In this document: piece after piece, positions 1-9,368 of the stretch
How the letters are laid out: each line of letters begins with the position of its first letter
Position numbering within the stretch: position 1 is the first letter of the stretch
Source: Methanomassiliicoccales archaeon
Lineage (GTDB): Archaea > Thermoplasmatota > Thermoplasmata > RBG-16-68-12 > SOIM01
DNA length: 42,333 bases
NCBI GenBank assembly: GCA_030593295.1
Contig: JAUVHO010000015.1
Location: 1-42,333 of the forward strand
Direction of reading: 5' to 3'
Translations under genes and position numbers: made by a program
The notes under the pieces: model-generated
Database searches by the model: none
Told to the model about the DNA's origin: nothing
What the model saw: the letters and a program-made list of their open reading frames with translations, nothing else

Positions 1-1806
1 GAAGGTGAGGTCATCTGGATATGGGAGCATTTGGACTATGTGAATCCCGATTCCTCCAACCCGATCCGTGTTCAGACATGGGTCGCTATCTCGCACGATG
101 GTGGTGAGACCTTCCCGGTCTGCGATGGATCGGATCCAGAATGCAGGAGAATCAGTCCATTCGACATCAACTTCTACTTCTTCCCAGATGCCTGCGTCGA
201 TATGAACAATGTGCTTTGGGTCTTCTTCTACCACCGGTTGATTGCTGGGAATGATAGGGACCTCATGGTCAGAGTCTACGACGGTGCATGGCAAGGAGAC
301 AACACCCCCATCAACCCGAACGATGACGCCTCACTCTTGTGGAACACTCAGTTCACCAATTTGAAGTGGCCGACCTGTGTAGCGACTGCCGAAGGAGTCC
401 CTGGAAACAGGGTGTACGTTGGGGTGGCAAACGACATGGGTGGAGTGGACGAAACCATATGGGTTGGATATCTTGAAGGACATTACAGTTCTACCAATCC
501 ACCATTCGGCTTGAACAGGACGGAAGATTCAGGGATTAGCCCCAACCTCCACGGACCGTATGGTCCGATCGGGCTTTCGATATCGGACGCGAACTGGGGC
601 CGGGGGCAGGTATTCAACATGGTCCACACCAATGACGGCATGACATGGGTCACCTACCTTGAGAATGCGAATGAGTTCAACACCCCTAACCTTATGGCCG
701 TCGCCACAACGGATAGCTTCAGCACCATCAGCGATTATTCAACCCTAACTGGCGACATCCACCCCAAGGGTCACCAGACCGTTGACTCACTGACCGTCGG
801 CCTGACCAACCACATGGTGTACGAGACCTTCCACATGAGCAAGGGGGCCATGAGGCAAGTCAACTACGATGTCTATCTTCTGGTCTATCATCACAACTGG
901 GAAACTGCACTGGACCTGATAGGTCCTGAGACCGATCCAGTATTCGCCGTCCAGAATCCCTTCAATGTTTCGACACGGGGAAAATCCATCACGCTCCTTG
1001 CCGGAGTTTCTGACATACACACCGGAATGAGCAACATCAGCGCGGCAGAATATAAGGAAGTGCCACTGAGTGTGACCGACCCCAGACTGATTGACTGGTC
1101 GGGAGCAAAGACCATGACAATCGAAACGGACTCTCCGTCAGAAACAGGCACAACGACATGGAGCCCGATTGTTTGGGACGGCGGCGAGATCCACAGACTC
1201 TGCGCAAGAGGAATGGATGAGTGTGGGAACTGGGGCGTTGGTTCATGCACTGACGTGGGCACCATCGGCAAGAGACCAAAGATGTTCCCGCTGAACTTCA
1301 CCTTCAACGTCACCGGTTGGCGTCCGATATCGTTCATTCCGCCCAGGACCGACAGCACCATAGGTTCTGTTCTCAGCCCCATCCAAGGCCAGTACGACCA
1401 GGTCAGGACATACGACACTGAAACGGACGAATGGCTGAGCTACATCCCAGGGAAACCTCTGCAAACACTAGAAACGGTCGACAGCTCCATGGCGGTCTGG
1501 ATACACATAACTTCCGCGCCAGCAACGCTTACTTTGGATGTCAACGTATCCTATGTGACCGATATCACACTTCAACCAGGATGGAATTTCGTTGGTTATC
1601 CTTCGGTGCTTTCAGATGCGGTCACCGTGGGGCAGTTGCTCAACGATCCAACCTTGAACATCGACCGGGTAGAAGGATACGATAGCACCAACTCTCCGTA
1701 CCACTTGAAAGAACTGGACCCGAGCTATTATCTCCAACCTGGGGAAGGCTACTGGATGCACGTCTCTGGTGATTGGCCCGTGATATGGTCGGTCGTAGGG
1801 TTCTAG
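1..1806 (+). CDS. Secreted/surface beta-propeller-like protein, 5' end cut by window edge
   Basis: The reading frame is open from the first base of the window, so the N-terminus is missing; a TTG at 31 is an internal codon, not a start. About 600 residues are visible. The early part has sialidase/BNR-like strand and turn patterns (for example AISHDGGETF), which suggests a beta-propeller. A middle part resembles an Ig-like module (residues about 300-410 of the visible frame). The C-terminus carries two copies of a surface-protein motif built around GWRPISF and GWNFVGYPS, each followed by a Trp-rich segment, a pattern common at the end of archaeal secreted proteins. No C-terminal membrane segment is visible. 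It is convergent with the next gene, and the two stops overlap in CTAG at 1803-1806. The substrate or ligand is unknown. Confidence 0.8.
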   Translation, partial: EGEVIWIWEHLDYVNPDSSNPIRVQTWVAISHDGGETFPVCDGSDPECRRISPFDINFYFFPDACVDMNNVLWVFFYHRLIAGNDRDLMVRVYDGAWQGDNTPINPNDDASLLWNTQFTNLKWPTCVATAEGVPGNRVYVGVANDMGGVDETIWVGYLEGHYSSTNPPFGLNRTEDSGISPNLHGPYGPIGLSISDANWGRGQVFNMVHTNDGMTWVTYLENANEFNTPNLMAVATTDSFSTISDYSTLTGDIHPKGHQTVDSLTVGLTNHMVYETFHMSKGAMRQVNYDVYLLVYHHNWETALDLIGPETDPVFAVQNPFNVSTRGKSITLLAGVSDIHTGMSNISAAEYKEVPLSVTDPRLIDWSGAKTMTIETDSPSETGTTTWSPIVWDGGEIHRLCARGMDECGNWGVGSCTDVGTIGKRPKMFPLNFTFNVTGWRPISFIPPRTDSTIGSVLSPIQGQYDQVRTYDTETDEWLSYIPGKPLQTLETVDSSMAVWIHITSAPATLTLDVNVSYVTDITLQPGWNFVGYPSVLSDAVTVGQLLNDPTLNIDRVEGYDSTNSPYHLKELDPSYYLQPGEGYWMHVSGDWPVIWSVVGF

Positions 1807-4800
1807 GCAGGCGGCGGAGGCGGAAGGTCATCGTCTTCGTAGTACTCGTCCTCGTACTCTTCATCCAGAAGTCCCTCTTCCTCCGGTTTCTTCCTCTTCC
1901 GCATCGCAACAGCGACTATCGCGAGGACCACTGCAACGATAATGATGATTATCAGTAGATAGTAAATCATCATGTCCTGCTCGTCGCCATCACCATCATC
2001 CGGCGGAGGCGGTGGGGCCACGGTTGTAGTAGTACCCGATTTCCAGTCAGACATCTCCGATTCGATATCGTCGCCCAGTGACCAGCAGGTGATCTTGTAG
2101 AAGTACGAGGTGTTCCTCACCAGTCCAGTATCGGTGTAGGTCAGAGTGGTAACGAATGTCCGTTCGGTGTAGGGTCCTTCAGAGGACGCTGCCCGGTATA
2201 TCGTGTATCCCTTGATGTCTGTTCCAGGTATCACTGTTCCATCAGTGTATGTTGCCGGCGGGTCCCACGTGATCGTCAGCGTGCTCTCGGTCGGGTCGGT
2301 GACCCTCGGGGTCGACGGCGGGTTCGGACCGGCAACGACATAGATGGTCACCGTATCAGTGCCAGTGTTCCCTGCCCTGTCCGTCACCGTCAGCGTCACA
2401 GTGAAGTCCCCGCCCCTCACGAATGCGTACGTTGGGGCCACTCCGTATATGGTTTGGGTTCCCAGGTCGAGGAACGTCCAAGTGTAGTTGACAGTGGTAT
2501 CGAACAGCGGATCGTTGTCGCTTGACCCTGAGCCGTCGAATGTGACCAGGACGGCCTGATCCACGTTTTGATCGAGTCCTGCATCTGCGACCGGGTCCTG
2601 CGTATCCTGAATGACGAAAGAGTCCAGGACAGAGTTCTGGTTGTTCTGCGCATCAAGTGCGAATATCTCGAAGTCGTACGCCCCCAGCTCCACTTGGAAG
2701 GTGTTCTGGTATGTGAACCAATCATTGCCCGCGTCATAGCTCATGGAGACGTTCTCGAACAATGTGCCGTTCGGATACAGCACGGTGATCCACACAAGGA
2801 TGGCTGACGAGTCATCGAAGTTATCGGTGACATTGACGGTTATGTCCATCGCTCCGACCTCTATCTCCTGCGGTGACGTGGTGACGATATTGGATATGTC
2901 CGGAGGCGTCGTATCCCTGATCACGAATGAACCGCTATCCGTTCCCCAGTTGCCTGCCGGGTCGGACGCCCAAATCGTGAAGGTGTATGTGCCCAGCATG
3001 TCGTAAGATGTCAGGAAGAAGAACTTGTTGGGTCCTGAGAGGTAGTTCATGGTGAAGTTTCCAACCAGCGCCGCGAATGGATCGATGACCTCCACGTTCG
3101 CGGTCTGAATGCCTAGGTTGTCCACTATTCTCGATGTGATGTTGACGGTGTTGAACACCTCTTGAGGGTTCGGTTTTGCCTCTGTTATCGTCAGCGTCGG
3201 TGAGACCAAGTCGTCGATCGCGAATGTACCCGTGTAAGCTCCCATGTTGCTGCTGGTGTCCCAGGCGAATATGTTGTAGTTGTATGTGCCCACGGTCACG
3301 TATGCTGTGTCTACGTAGTATCTCCCGCTCGCTGCGTCGAAGTTCATGGTGGTGTTCCCGAGGGGCAGTGAGTTGGGATCAACGATTACCAGCTTGACTA
3401 TGAGCATCTGGAAGTTGTCCGTTATCAGTGCGGATATGTTCACATTTCCGCCCACGTTCTGCGGTTGCGGGTCCTCGGTCGGGCTTGCGATTACCGGCCC
3501 GGTCGTGTCCTGGACCACGAACGAGCATGCCCTTGAGGCCGGATTGCTGCTCGTGTCTATCGCCCAAATCGTGCAAGTGTATATGCCAAGCATGTCGTAG
3601 GTCTGCTCATAGCTGAATACCCCTGTCCCCAGGTCTATCATGCTGAAGTTGCCCACTGATCCCGCGGTCGGATCTGTAATATCGATGTACACGGTTTGGA
3701 CCTGGTTATTGTCGCTCACGTCGACGGTGACGTTGACGCTCCCGTACACCTCTTGCGGGTCCGGTGTTGCTGTCGGTGCCCCTATGTTCGGTGGGGTGAG
3801 ATCAACGATGACGAAGCTCCCGGTGTCTATCGCAACGTTCCCAACGCTGTCCCAGGCGGTTATGGTGAATGTATGGGTTCCTAGCTGGGTATAGGCCTGT
3901 TCGTACCAATGTGTGGTCACTCCCGCCGTCATGGTCGTGTTGATAATCGAGACCAAGAACGGATCGAAGACCTCCACGTAGACAAGGCCCAGTATGTGGT
4001 TGTCAGAGACCTCCGAGTCTATCCTAACAAGACCGCCAGCGTCCTGTGGGTCAGGTGATGCAATGGTGTTCAGCAGCGTCGGAGGTGTGCTGTCCTGGAT
4101 CAAGAAGGTGCCAAAGGCAACAGCCTGGTTTGTTCTCCTGTCTCTGGCTGTGATGTTGACGAAATAAATCCCCAAGGGAATGTCATATGCCCTTTCATAG
4201 TAATACCTCCCAGTTCCTGTGTCGTAGTTCATGTCGAGATTCGGTACTTCCAGTCCGTTGTTCCTGTTACGCACTTCCACTTTCACCCAGTCTATCTGGT
4301 CGTTGTCCGTCACTTGTGCGGATATGTTGACCTGACCATAGACTTCCTGGGGATCTGGAATCGCTGTCATAGCTGTTATTGAGGGTGGGGTGCTATCATC
4401 GATCAGGAATCCTTGCTGAGCCTTTACCCAGAGCCCACCGACATCGGCCGCCCATATGGTAAATGGATGCAGACCCATTTGACTGTACGATCGTTCGTAG
4501 TAGAACCTAGAGCCTGTATCAAAGAGCATGGAGAAGTTACCTATGAGCACCGAGAATGGATCAAGTACATTCAGCCAGACGTTGTTGACATCCACCTGAT
4601 AGTTGTCCGTTATGTTCGCAGAGACGTTCAGCGGCGCATTGACCTCTCCCGGGGCCGGTACGCTGGTTATGTCCGAGATCATTGGAAGTGTTGTATCGAC
4701 CATGTCGAAGTCACAGCCCGTGGTGACCTGGTTGTTCATGGTGTCCCTCGCCCAGATGGTGCACGTGTACGTTCCGACCATGTCGAAGTTCTGAGTGTAG

Positions 4801-6977
4801 AAGTATCTCCCAGTTCCGACATCAAAGCCCATGTCGGTGTTGACCACAGCTCCCCCGATCGGGTCCACTATGTCGATGACAACCTGTTGGACCATGTAAT
4901 TGTCTGTGACGATGGCGGAGATGTTCACCGCCAGGTGAACCTCCTGAGGTTGTGGTTGCCTCTGGACGCTGGAAATGATCGGATCTGTCGTGTCGATTAT
5001 GGTGAAGTTCCCCAGAAGCGAGTCCCAGTTATTGTCCAGGTCGGTTGCCCAAATAGTGTAATCATAGTCTCCCAGCTCCCAGTAGCTCCGGTCGAAGCTG
5101 AACTCGCCTGCCAGCGAATCCCATATCATGGAGAAGTTGCCCACGAGCACCAAAAAGGGATCGATGACCTCCACGTAACCCTCAAAGACGAAGTAATTGT
5201 CCGTGACGGTCGCCGTTATGTTCACTATGCTGCTGGACTGCTGCGGGTTGGGTGTGGCTATCGTGCTGGTTATCTGAGGCGGTGTCGTGTCCTCCATCAT
5301 GAAGAACTCGGGGGCTGAGCCCCAGTTCCCGCTCGTGTCCGAGGCCCATATGATGAACGAGTATTGACCCACGATGTTGTACGCCTGCTCATATGACCAT
5401 CTTCCGGTGCCTACGTCAAAGACCATGCTGAAGTTGCCGACCAGTACCATCGCTGGATCGCGAACTTCAACCCAGGCCTCTTGCACTGCGAAATTGTCGG
5501 TCACCCTGCAGGAGATGTTCACCTGTAGGAAGACCTCTTGTGGGTTTGGAATTGCGGTAATCAGATCGACCACTGGTATGGTCGCGTCCTGCATCACGAA
5601 AGAACCGGATGCGGAGGTCCACCAATCGAACGTGTCATTCGCCCAGATGGTGAAAGTACACATCCCCAGCATGCCGTATGACTGCTCGTAGAAGTACACT
5701 CCGCCGCCATCATCACCCATGGAGAAGTTGCCGACCAATCCCATTGCCGGGTCCCAAACCTGGACCCATGCCCCAAAGACGGCAATATTGTCATTGATGT
5801 TGGCGGTTATGTTCACGTTGAATAAGACCTCCTGTGGATCTGGTGTTGCCATCTGGCCGGAGATCGTTGGCGGCGTAACATCGGCCAGTATGGTGAACGT
5901 TCCGAAATAGGAATTCCAGTTCCCGCTGGCGTCCGACGCCCATATCTCATAGGTGTACACGCCAACTGCGGCGTAAGTCCTGTTGTCCCAATATCTTCCA
6001 GTACCCGAATCGAGGCTCATGGACCAGTTGCCCACCTCCGCCATGCTCGGATCCACGACCCTGAGGCGAACCTCTGAAATGCCGCCCAGATCTGTAACGA
6101 GTGCCGATATGTTGACGTTGTCGTTCATTTGCTGGGGATTCGGATTCTCTTGAGGGTCAGAGATCGTCGGGGGTGTGGTGTCCTCCATGACAAAATTGCC
6201 CATCGCGACATCCCACCTACCCGCATAGTCATATGCGGTAATCGTGAAGGAATATGTGCCCACATCCAGGTAGCCCTGTTCGTTGTACCATTTCCCGGTG
6301 CCGGAATCGAGGCTCATCGAGAAGTTACCGATGGAGGCCATGCTCGGATCCCAGACCTCAACCCAGACCTCTTTGACCGCACCATTGTCGGTCACGTCAC
6401 AGGTGATGTTGACATCCTGGCCTATCTCTTGTGGGGATGGAGCGGCCGTTTCGTTCGTAATCGTAGGCGGAATCAGGTCCTCCATCAGAAAATTATATGC
6501 ACCCATACCCTCGTCCCAGTCCCACTCACCACCGTCGTCCAGGGCCGTTACGGTGAAAGTATAGAGTCCTGCCTTGTAGTAGACGGTCTCGTTATACCAC
6601 TGCATCATAAATCCGTCATAGAGCATGCTGAAGTTCCCAGCTATCAGTCCATCAGGGTCGGTCACCTCCACCCAAGCGCCGACGACGGCCCCATCATCGA
6701 AGATCATGCATGACACGTTCACTGCATTCCCCACTTGTTGTGGACTTGGTATCGCGGTACAACCTACGATGTTGGGAGGCATCAAGGGCATGGGTGGTTC
6801 CCAGCCCATAAGCGTCCCCAAAGGTCTGTCGGCCACTATTCCTTCTTCCATGTCCACGGGATCGTTCCGTGGCTCATTGAACACACCCACACTTGCCAGT
6901 GCGACCGGCGAGAACACAGTTGCCACAGTCAGAAGCAAGACTATCGAGTATACCCCCAAACCGATGTATCTCCTCAT
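1803..6977 (-). CDS. Giant membrane-anchored surface protein with about 14 Ig-like repeats, PKD and Fn3-like domains
   Basis: 1724 residues. Residues 1-29 form a signal peptide. Residues about 67-1457 are about 14 tandem Ig-like repeats of about 99 residues, each opening with a TPP-type linker and NPQE-type motif and containing WVEVxDP, GNFSM, a Tyr-rich strand and TFTIWASD-like strands. A PKD domain (about 1458-1550) and a fibronectin type III-like domain (about 1551-1650) follow, then a Pro/Asp-rich stalk, one membrane helix (about 1671-1692) and a Lys/Arg then acidic cytoplasmic tail ending in prolines. Nearly every repeat has two N-glycosylation sequons (VNIS/T and GNFS). It probably works as a cell-surface stalk, adhesin or S-layer-associated protein; this is inference. 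The ATG at 6977 has a purine-rich GGAGAGG just upstream and a TATA-like box further up. Confidence 0.92.
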   Translation of the reverse strand: MRRYIGLGVYSIVLLLTVATVFSPVALASVGVFNEPRNDPVDMEEGIVADRPLGTLMGWEPPMPLMPPNIVGCTAIPSPQQVGNAVNVSCMIFDDGAVVGAWVEVTDPDGLIAGNFSMLYDGFMMQWYNETVYYKAGLYTFTVTALDDGGEWDWDEGMGAYNFLMEDLIPPTITNETAAPSPQEIGQDVNITCDVTDNGAVKEVWVEVWDPSMASIGNFSMSLDSGTGKWYNEQGYLDVGTYSFTITAYDYAGRWDVAMGNFVMEDTTPPTISDPQENPNPQQMNDNVNISALVTDLGGISEVRLRVVDPSMAEVGNWSMSLDSGTGRYWDNRTYAAVGVYTYEIWASDASGNWNSYFGTFTILADVTPPTISGQMATPDPQEVLFNVNITANINDNIAVFGAWVQVWDPAMGLVGNFSMGDDGGGVYFYEQSYGMLGMCTFTIWANDTFDWWTSASGSFVMQDATIPVVDLITAIPNPQEVFLQVNISCRVTDNFAVQEAWVEVRDPAMVLVGNFSMVFDVGTGRWSYEQAYNIVGQYSFIIWASDTSGNWGSAPEFFMMEDTTPPQITSTIATPNPQQSSSIVNITATVTDNYFVFEGYVEVIDPFLVLVGNFSMIWDSLAGEFSFDRSYWELGDYDYTIWATDLDNNWDSLLGNFTIIDTTDPIISSVQRQPQPQEVHLAVNISAIVTDNYMVQQVVIDIVDPIGGAVVNTDMGFDVGTGRYFYTQNFDMVGTYTCTIWARDTMNNQVTTGCDFDMVDTTLPMISDITSVPAPGEVNAPLNVSANITDNYQVDVNNVWLNVLDPFSVLIGNFSMLFDTGSRFYYERSYSQMGLHPFTIWAADVGGLWVKAQQGFLIDDSTPPSITAMTAIPDPQEVYGQVNISAQVTDNDQIDWVKVEVRNRNNGLEVPNLDMNYDTGTGRYYYERAYDIPLGIYFVNITARDRRTNQAVAFGTFLIQDSTPPTLLNTIASPDPQDAGGLVRIDSEVSDNHILGLVYVEVFDPFLVSIINTTMTAGVTTHWYEQAYTQLGTHTFTITAWDSVGNVAIDTGSFVIVDLTPPNIGAPTATPDPQEVYGSVNVTVDVSDNNQVQTVYIDITDPTAGSVGNFSMIDLGTGVFSYEQTYDMLGIYTCTIWAIDTSSNPASRACSFVVQDTTGPVIASPTEDPQPQNVGGNVNISALITDNFQMLIVKLVIVDPNSLPLGNTTMNFDAASGRYYVDTAYVTVGTYNYNIFAWDTSSNMGAYTGTFAIDDLVSPTLTITEAKPNPQEVFNTVNITSRIVDNLGIQTANVEVIDPFAALVGNFTMNYLSGPNKFFFLTSYDMLGTYTFTIWASDPAGNWGTDSGSFVIRDTTPPDISNIVTTSPQEIEVGAMDITVNVTDNFDDSSAILVWITVLYPNGTLFENVSMSYDAGNDWFTYQNTFQVELGAYDFEIFALDAQNNQNSVLDSFVIQDTQDPVADAGLDQNVDQAVLVTFDGSGSSDNDPLFDTTVNYTWTFLDLGTQTIYGVAPTYAFVRGGDFTVTLTVTDRAGNTGTDTVTIYVVAGPNPPSTPRVTDPTESTLTITWDPPATYTDGTVIPGTDIKGYTIYRAASSEGPYTERTFVTTLTYTDTGLVRNTSYFYKITCWSLGDDIESEMSDWKSGTTTTVAPPPPPDDGDGDEQDMMIYYLLIIIIIVAVVLAIVAVAMRKRKKPEEEGLLDEEYEDEYYEDDDLPPPPPA
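2607..6779 (-). repeat. About 14 tandem Ig-like coding repeats (~297 bp unit)
   Basis: The repeats lie inside the giant surface protein gene. The unit is about 99 codons. They are diverged at nucleotide level but align well at protein level on four landmarks: NPQE near the start, VNIT/VNIS, GNFSM and a TIWASD-like strand. Nearly regular length suggests growth by in-frame unit duplication. The repeats are coding and are not a CRISPR array. Confidence 0.85.
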
Positions 6978-7030
6978 TTCAACCTCTCCTCAGGAGGGCC
7001 TTTGCCCAGCGTCAACCGATATACTTGTCT

Positions 7031-7040
7031 ATTTATAGAT
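7031..7040 (-). promoter_or_regulatory. TATA-like box for the giant surface protein gene
   Basis: The reverse strand reads ATCTATAAAT, about 55-65 bases upstream of the ATG at 6977. Transcription would start near 7008, giving a short leader that contains the GGAGAGG ribosome site. Assignment is by sequence likeness and spacing only. Confidence 0.5.
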
Positions 7041-7088
7041 TTTTGGTCGGTCTGGGTGCCAGCCAGGAAGAAAAGCATCGTCGTGGAA

Positions 7089-7847
7089 TCAAAGCATCAG
7101 GTCCGACCTGATGCCCAGGTACGTCCCATCGAGAAGGTGCAACTTGGACTTGTTGAGGACCAGGAACTTGTTGGAGAGCACAGGGCCCAACAGCTTGGAC
7201 TTAGGGTCGTTTATCGGCGTCCCTCCGCAGAAATCGTTGAATGCTGGCATGACAATGAGCTCCTTCGGCAACTTCCCGTACCTCTCGCTCTTTCTCCTGA
7301 AGTTGGTTCTTACCCAGCATCTCTTCGAGGCCTTCATGCCCAGACTGTCCACGAACTTCACTGTCGGGTGGTCGTGGCCCATTATGGCGATCTTGGAACT
7401 CATCACTTCTTTGGACGGCCAGGCATGTCCGTGAAACAGTCCCACATCTCCGACCACCGTCCCCTTCGATGTCCACACCCTCACGTTCCCCGGCAATATC
7501 CTGACTATACCCCCATCGTGATTACCGGGAAGCACTTCCACCTCCTCCACGTATTCTTGCAGCGTCTGAACAAGGAGCGGTATCTCGTCCCAGTCCTGCC
7601 TCGAGGTCTTGGGTATGTTGTGCTTGAGGTCACCGAGGACTATCAGTTTCTCTGGTTTCTTGTCCTGGAGGATCGAGATGAGCCTGTTGGTGATGTTGTC
7701 TGTTTGGCTGGGCAGGATGAAACCCGCTTCCTTCAGTTCTTTCTCCATCCCTATGTGGAGGTCAGCAACGACTAGAATCCTGTCGTCGATGATCAGCGCT
7801 GGCGTGTTGGGAATGGGCATTGTTTCCATGTTGGGCCCTTGCATCAT
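7089..7847 (-). CDS. SbcD/Mre11-related archaeal metallophosphoesterase
   Basis: 252 residues, the usual length for the small archaeal SbcD-related calcineurin-like phosphoesterases. All metal-binding motifs are visible in order: DLHIG (29-33), GDLKH (72-76), GNHD (108-111), HGHAW (139-143) and GHDH (157-160), consistent with a two-metal hydrolase. It lacks the capping domain of true Mre11, so its substrate is unknown; cyclic nucleotides, phosphodiesters or nucleic acid ends are all possible. The gene starts three bases after the stop of nnr on the same strand, so the two are almost certainly co-transcribed. Several Met codons lie near the start (residues 1, 2 and 7), so the exact start is uncertain. 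Confidence 0.88.
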   Translation of the reverse strand: MMQGPNMETMPIPNTPALIIDDRILVVADLHIGMEKELKEAGFILPSQTDNITNRLISILQDKKPEKLIVLGDLKHNIPKTSRQDWDEIPLLVQTLQEYVEEVEVLPGNHDGGIVRILPGNVRVWTSKGTVVGDVGLFHGHAWPSKEVMSSKIAIMGHDHPTVKFVDSLGMKASKRCWVRTNFRRKSERYGKLPKELIVMPAFNDFCGGTPINDPKSKLLGPVLSNKFLVLNKSKLHLLDGTYLGIRSDLML

Positions 7848-7850
7848 AAT

Positions 7851-9290
7851 TCAGAGGAACTCCTTAAGAACATTGGGAATCTCATCGACCACATCCATGG
7901 GCATCATTCCGTAGCTCCTCTTCCTGAAAGCCAGATCACCCGCGTGACCCGACGCGAACGCGCCCATCCTTGCTGCATTGAAGGGTTCCACGCCCTTGGA
8001 GATAAGTCCTCCGACTATGCCTGCCAGGACATCACCGGTTCCCCCCACTGTCATGGCCTGATTGCCGGATTGGTTCAGCTTGGTTCTCTTGCCGTCCGAG
8101 ATGATGTCCGTCCTGCCCTTCTTGAGTACGGTGAACTTGGTCGACTTCCCCAGGGAAGATACCTGTTTGATCTGTCCGTCCAGCCCCTTCAGCATCCTGG
8201 ACTTGGTGAGTTTCTTGAACTCGCTGGAATGTGGGGTCAGGACCCCCTTCCTGTTCTTCAGGCATGTCAGGTCCTGTGCGACGGCGGTAATGCCATCAGC
8301 GTCTATCGTGTAAGGCAGATCGATCTTTCTGACAAGCCCTCTCACCGCCTCCAGCGTTTCAGCATCCGTTCCCAGGCAGGGTCCCACCACTATCGCCTCT
8401 ACTTCCCTGGCCACCTTCTTGATTTCGGATATGTCGTCAGGGACCAGCTTGTCTGAGGATAGGGGGTGCACTATGAAATTGGGTGAGAAGGACGCGACCA
8501 CGTCGTGAACGTTCTTGGGGGTCGCAATGTGAACCAGGTCCGCGCCGATTCTGTAGGCAGCCAGGCCTACCAGGGCTGGAGCGCCCGTGAAGGGTCCTCC
8601 GCTGACTACCAGCACCCTTCCGTTCTCCCCTTTGTGGGAATCCTCTCTTGGTATTGGATAGTAAACGAACTCTCCAGGGCCAGCGTATCGTTCCGCCTCT
8701 TCCGGGATTCCGATGCTCCTAACGAGTATCTGACCTGAGTTCTCCTTGGTCTGGCCTTCCTTCTTGTCATGCAACGCCACCGTGATTGTCGGACGAACGG
8801 TCAGGTCCGCACCCAGGCCGCTTGGGACGTCGATCGAGACGACTGGCTTCTTGGAAGCGTTCACCTTCTTTATCATGGACCGATAGGGTTCCCGGACCTT
8901 GCCTGATATTCCGATCCCGAGCAAAGCATCCACTACGATGTCGGAGCCGCGTATGAGAACGTCCAGATTGGATGCCGATTCAACGATGTCCAGTTCATCT
9001 TCGATCCTGGCGAAGTTCTTGGTCGCTATCCCGGACTTGATCTCCTCCACGCTTTTGACCAGGGCTACCTGCACTCTGCAATGCTCGCTCAGGTATCTGG
9101 CCGCGACGAAGCCGTCCCCTCCATTGTTGCCAGTCCCGCAAATCACCAGGACCTTCTTCCCTTCCAGGTCGAACTTCTTCTCTAAGACATTCGCGACCGC
9201 CTCACCAGCGTTCTCCATCAACTTGATGGTGGGGACCCCGTGAAATTCTGAGTTCCTGTCCAGGACATTTATCTCTTTGAAGGGAAGCAC
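7851..9290 (-). CDS. nnr: Bifunctional NAD(P)H-hydrate epimerase / ADP-dependent NAD(P)H-hydrate dehydratase
   Basis: 479 residues, the normal length of the fused enzyme. It repairs damaged hydrated NADH and NADPH. The N-terminal epimerase domain (YjeF_N, about 1-215) shows GTGNNGGDGF (52-61). The C-terminal ribokinase-like dehydratase domain (about 220-479) shows VSGGPFTGAPAL, GPCLGTD, LTPHSSEF and the nucleotide-binding GGTGDVLAG (416-424). The start is GTG at 9290. A TATA-like GATATAGT centred about 25 bases upstream, with no clear Shine-Dalgarno site, suggests leaderless initiation. It is first in a pair with the phosphoesterase and divergent from the CaCA antiporter gene. Confidence 0.95.
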   Translation of the reverse strand: MLPFKEINVLDRNSEFHGVPTIKLMENAGEAVANVLEKKFDLEGKKVLVICGTGNNGGDGFVAARYLSEHCRVQVALVKSVEEIKSGIATKNFARIEDELDIVESASNLDVLIRGSDIVVDALLGIGISGKVREPYRSMIKKVNASKKPVVSIDVPSGLGADLTVRPTITVALHDKKEGQTKENSGQILVRSIGIPEEAERYAGPGEFVYYPIPREDSHKGENGRVLVVSGGPFTGAPALVGLAAYRIGADLVHIATPKNVHDVVASFSPNFIVHPLSSDKLVPDDISEIKKVAREVEAIVVGPCLGTDAETLEAVRGLVRKIDLPYTIDADGITAVAQDLTCLKNRKGVLTPHSSEFKKLTKSRMLKGLDGQIKQVSSLGKSTKFTVLKKGRTDIISDGKRTKLNQSGNQAMTVGGTGDVLAGIVGGLISKGVEPFNAARMGAFASGHAGDLAFRKRSYGMMPMDVVDEIPNVLKEFL

Positions 9291-9333
9291 GGCGGGAAAA
9301 GAAGTGGTGCACTATATCAATCTTTTTGGATGG

Positions 9334-9345
9334 TTATATTTATAT
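9334..9345 (+). promoter_or_regulatory. TATA-like box for the CaCA antiporter gene
   Basis: TTATATTTATAT lies 24-35 bases before the ATG at 9369, the spacing expected for leaderless archaeal transcription. It falls inside the longer open frame that begins at 9330, which argues that the 9330 start is not used. Confidence 0.5.
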
Positions 9346-9368
9346 TCAACGGTCTTTTCCTTATTCCG

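Noticed and set aside
4413-5318. 301-codon forward frame
   Set aside because: It is antisense to the Ig-like repeats and its regular His/Val/Asp pattern only mirrors their coding periodicity.
2607-6779. Regular repeat spacing considered as a CRISPR array
   Set aside because: The unit is about 297 bases, diverged, and continuously coding; there are no short identical repeats with unique spacers.
6735-7775. 346-codon forward frame spanning the giant surface gene start and the phosphoesterase
   Set aside because: It crosses a promoter and two well-supported reverse genes and shows no protein-like motifs.
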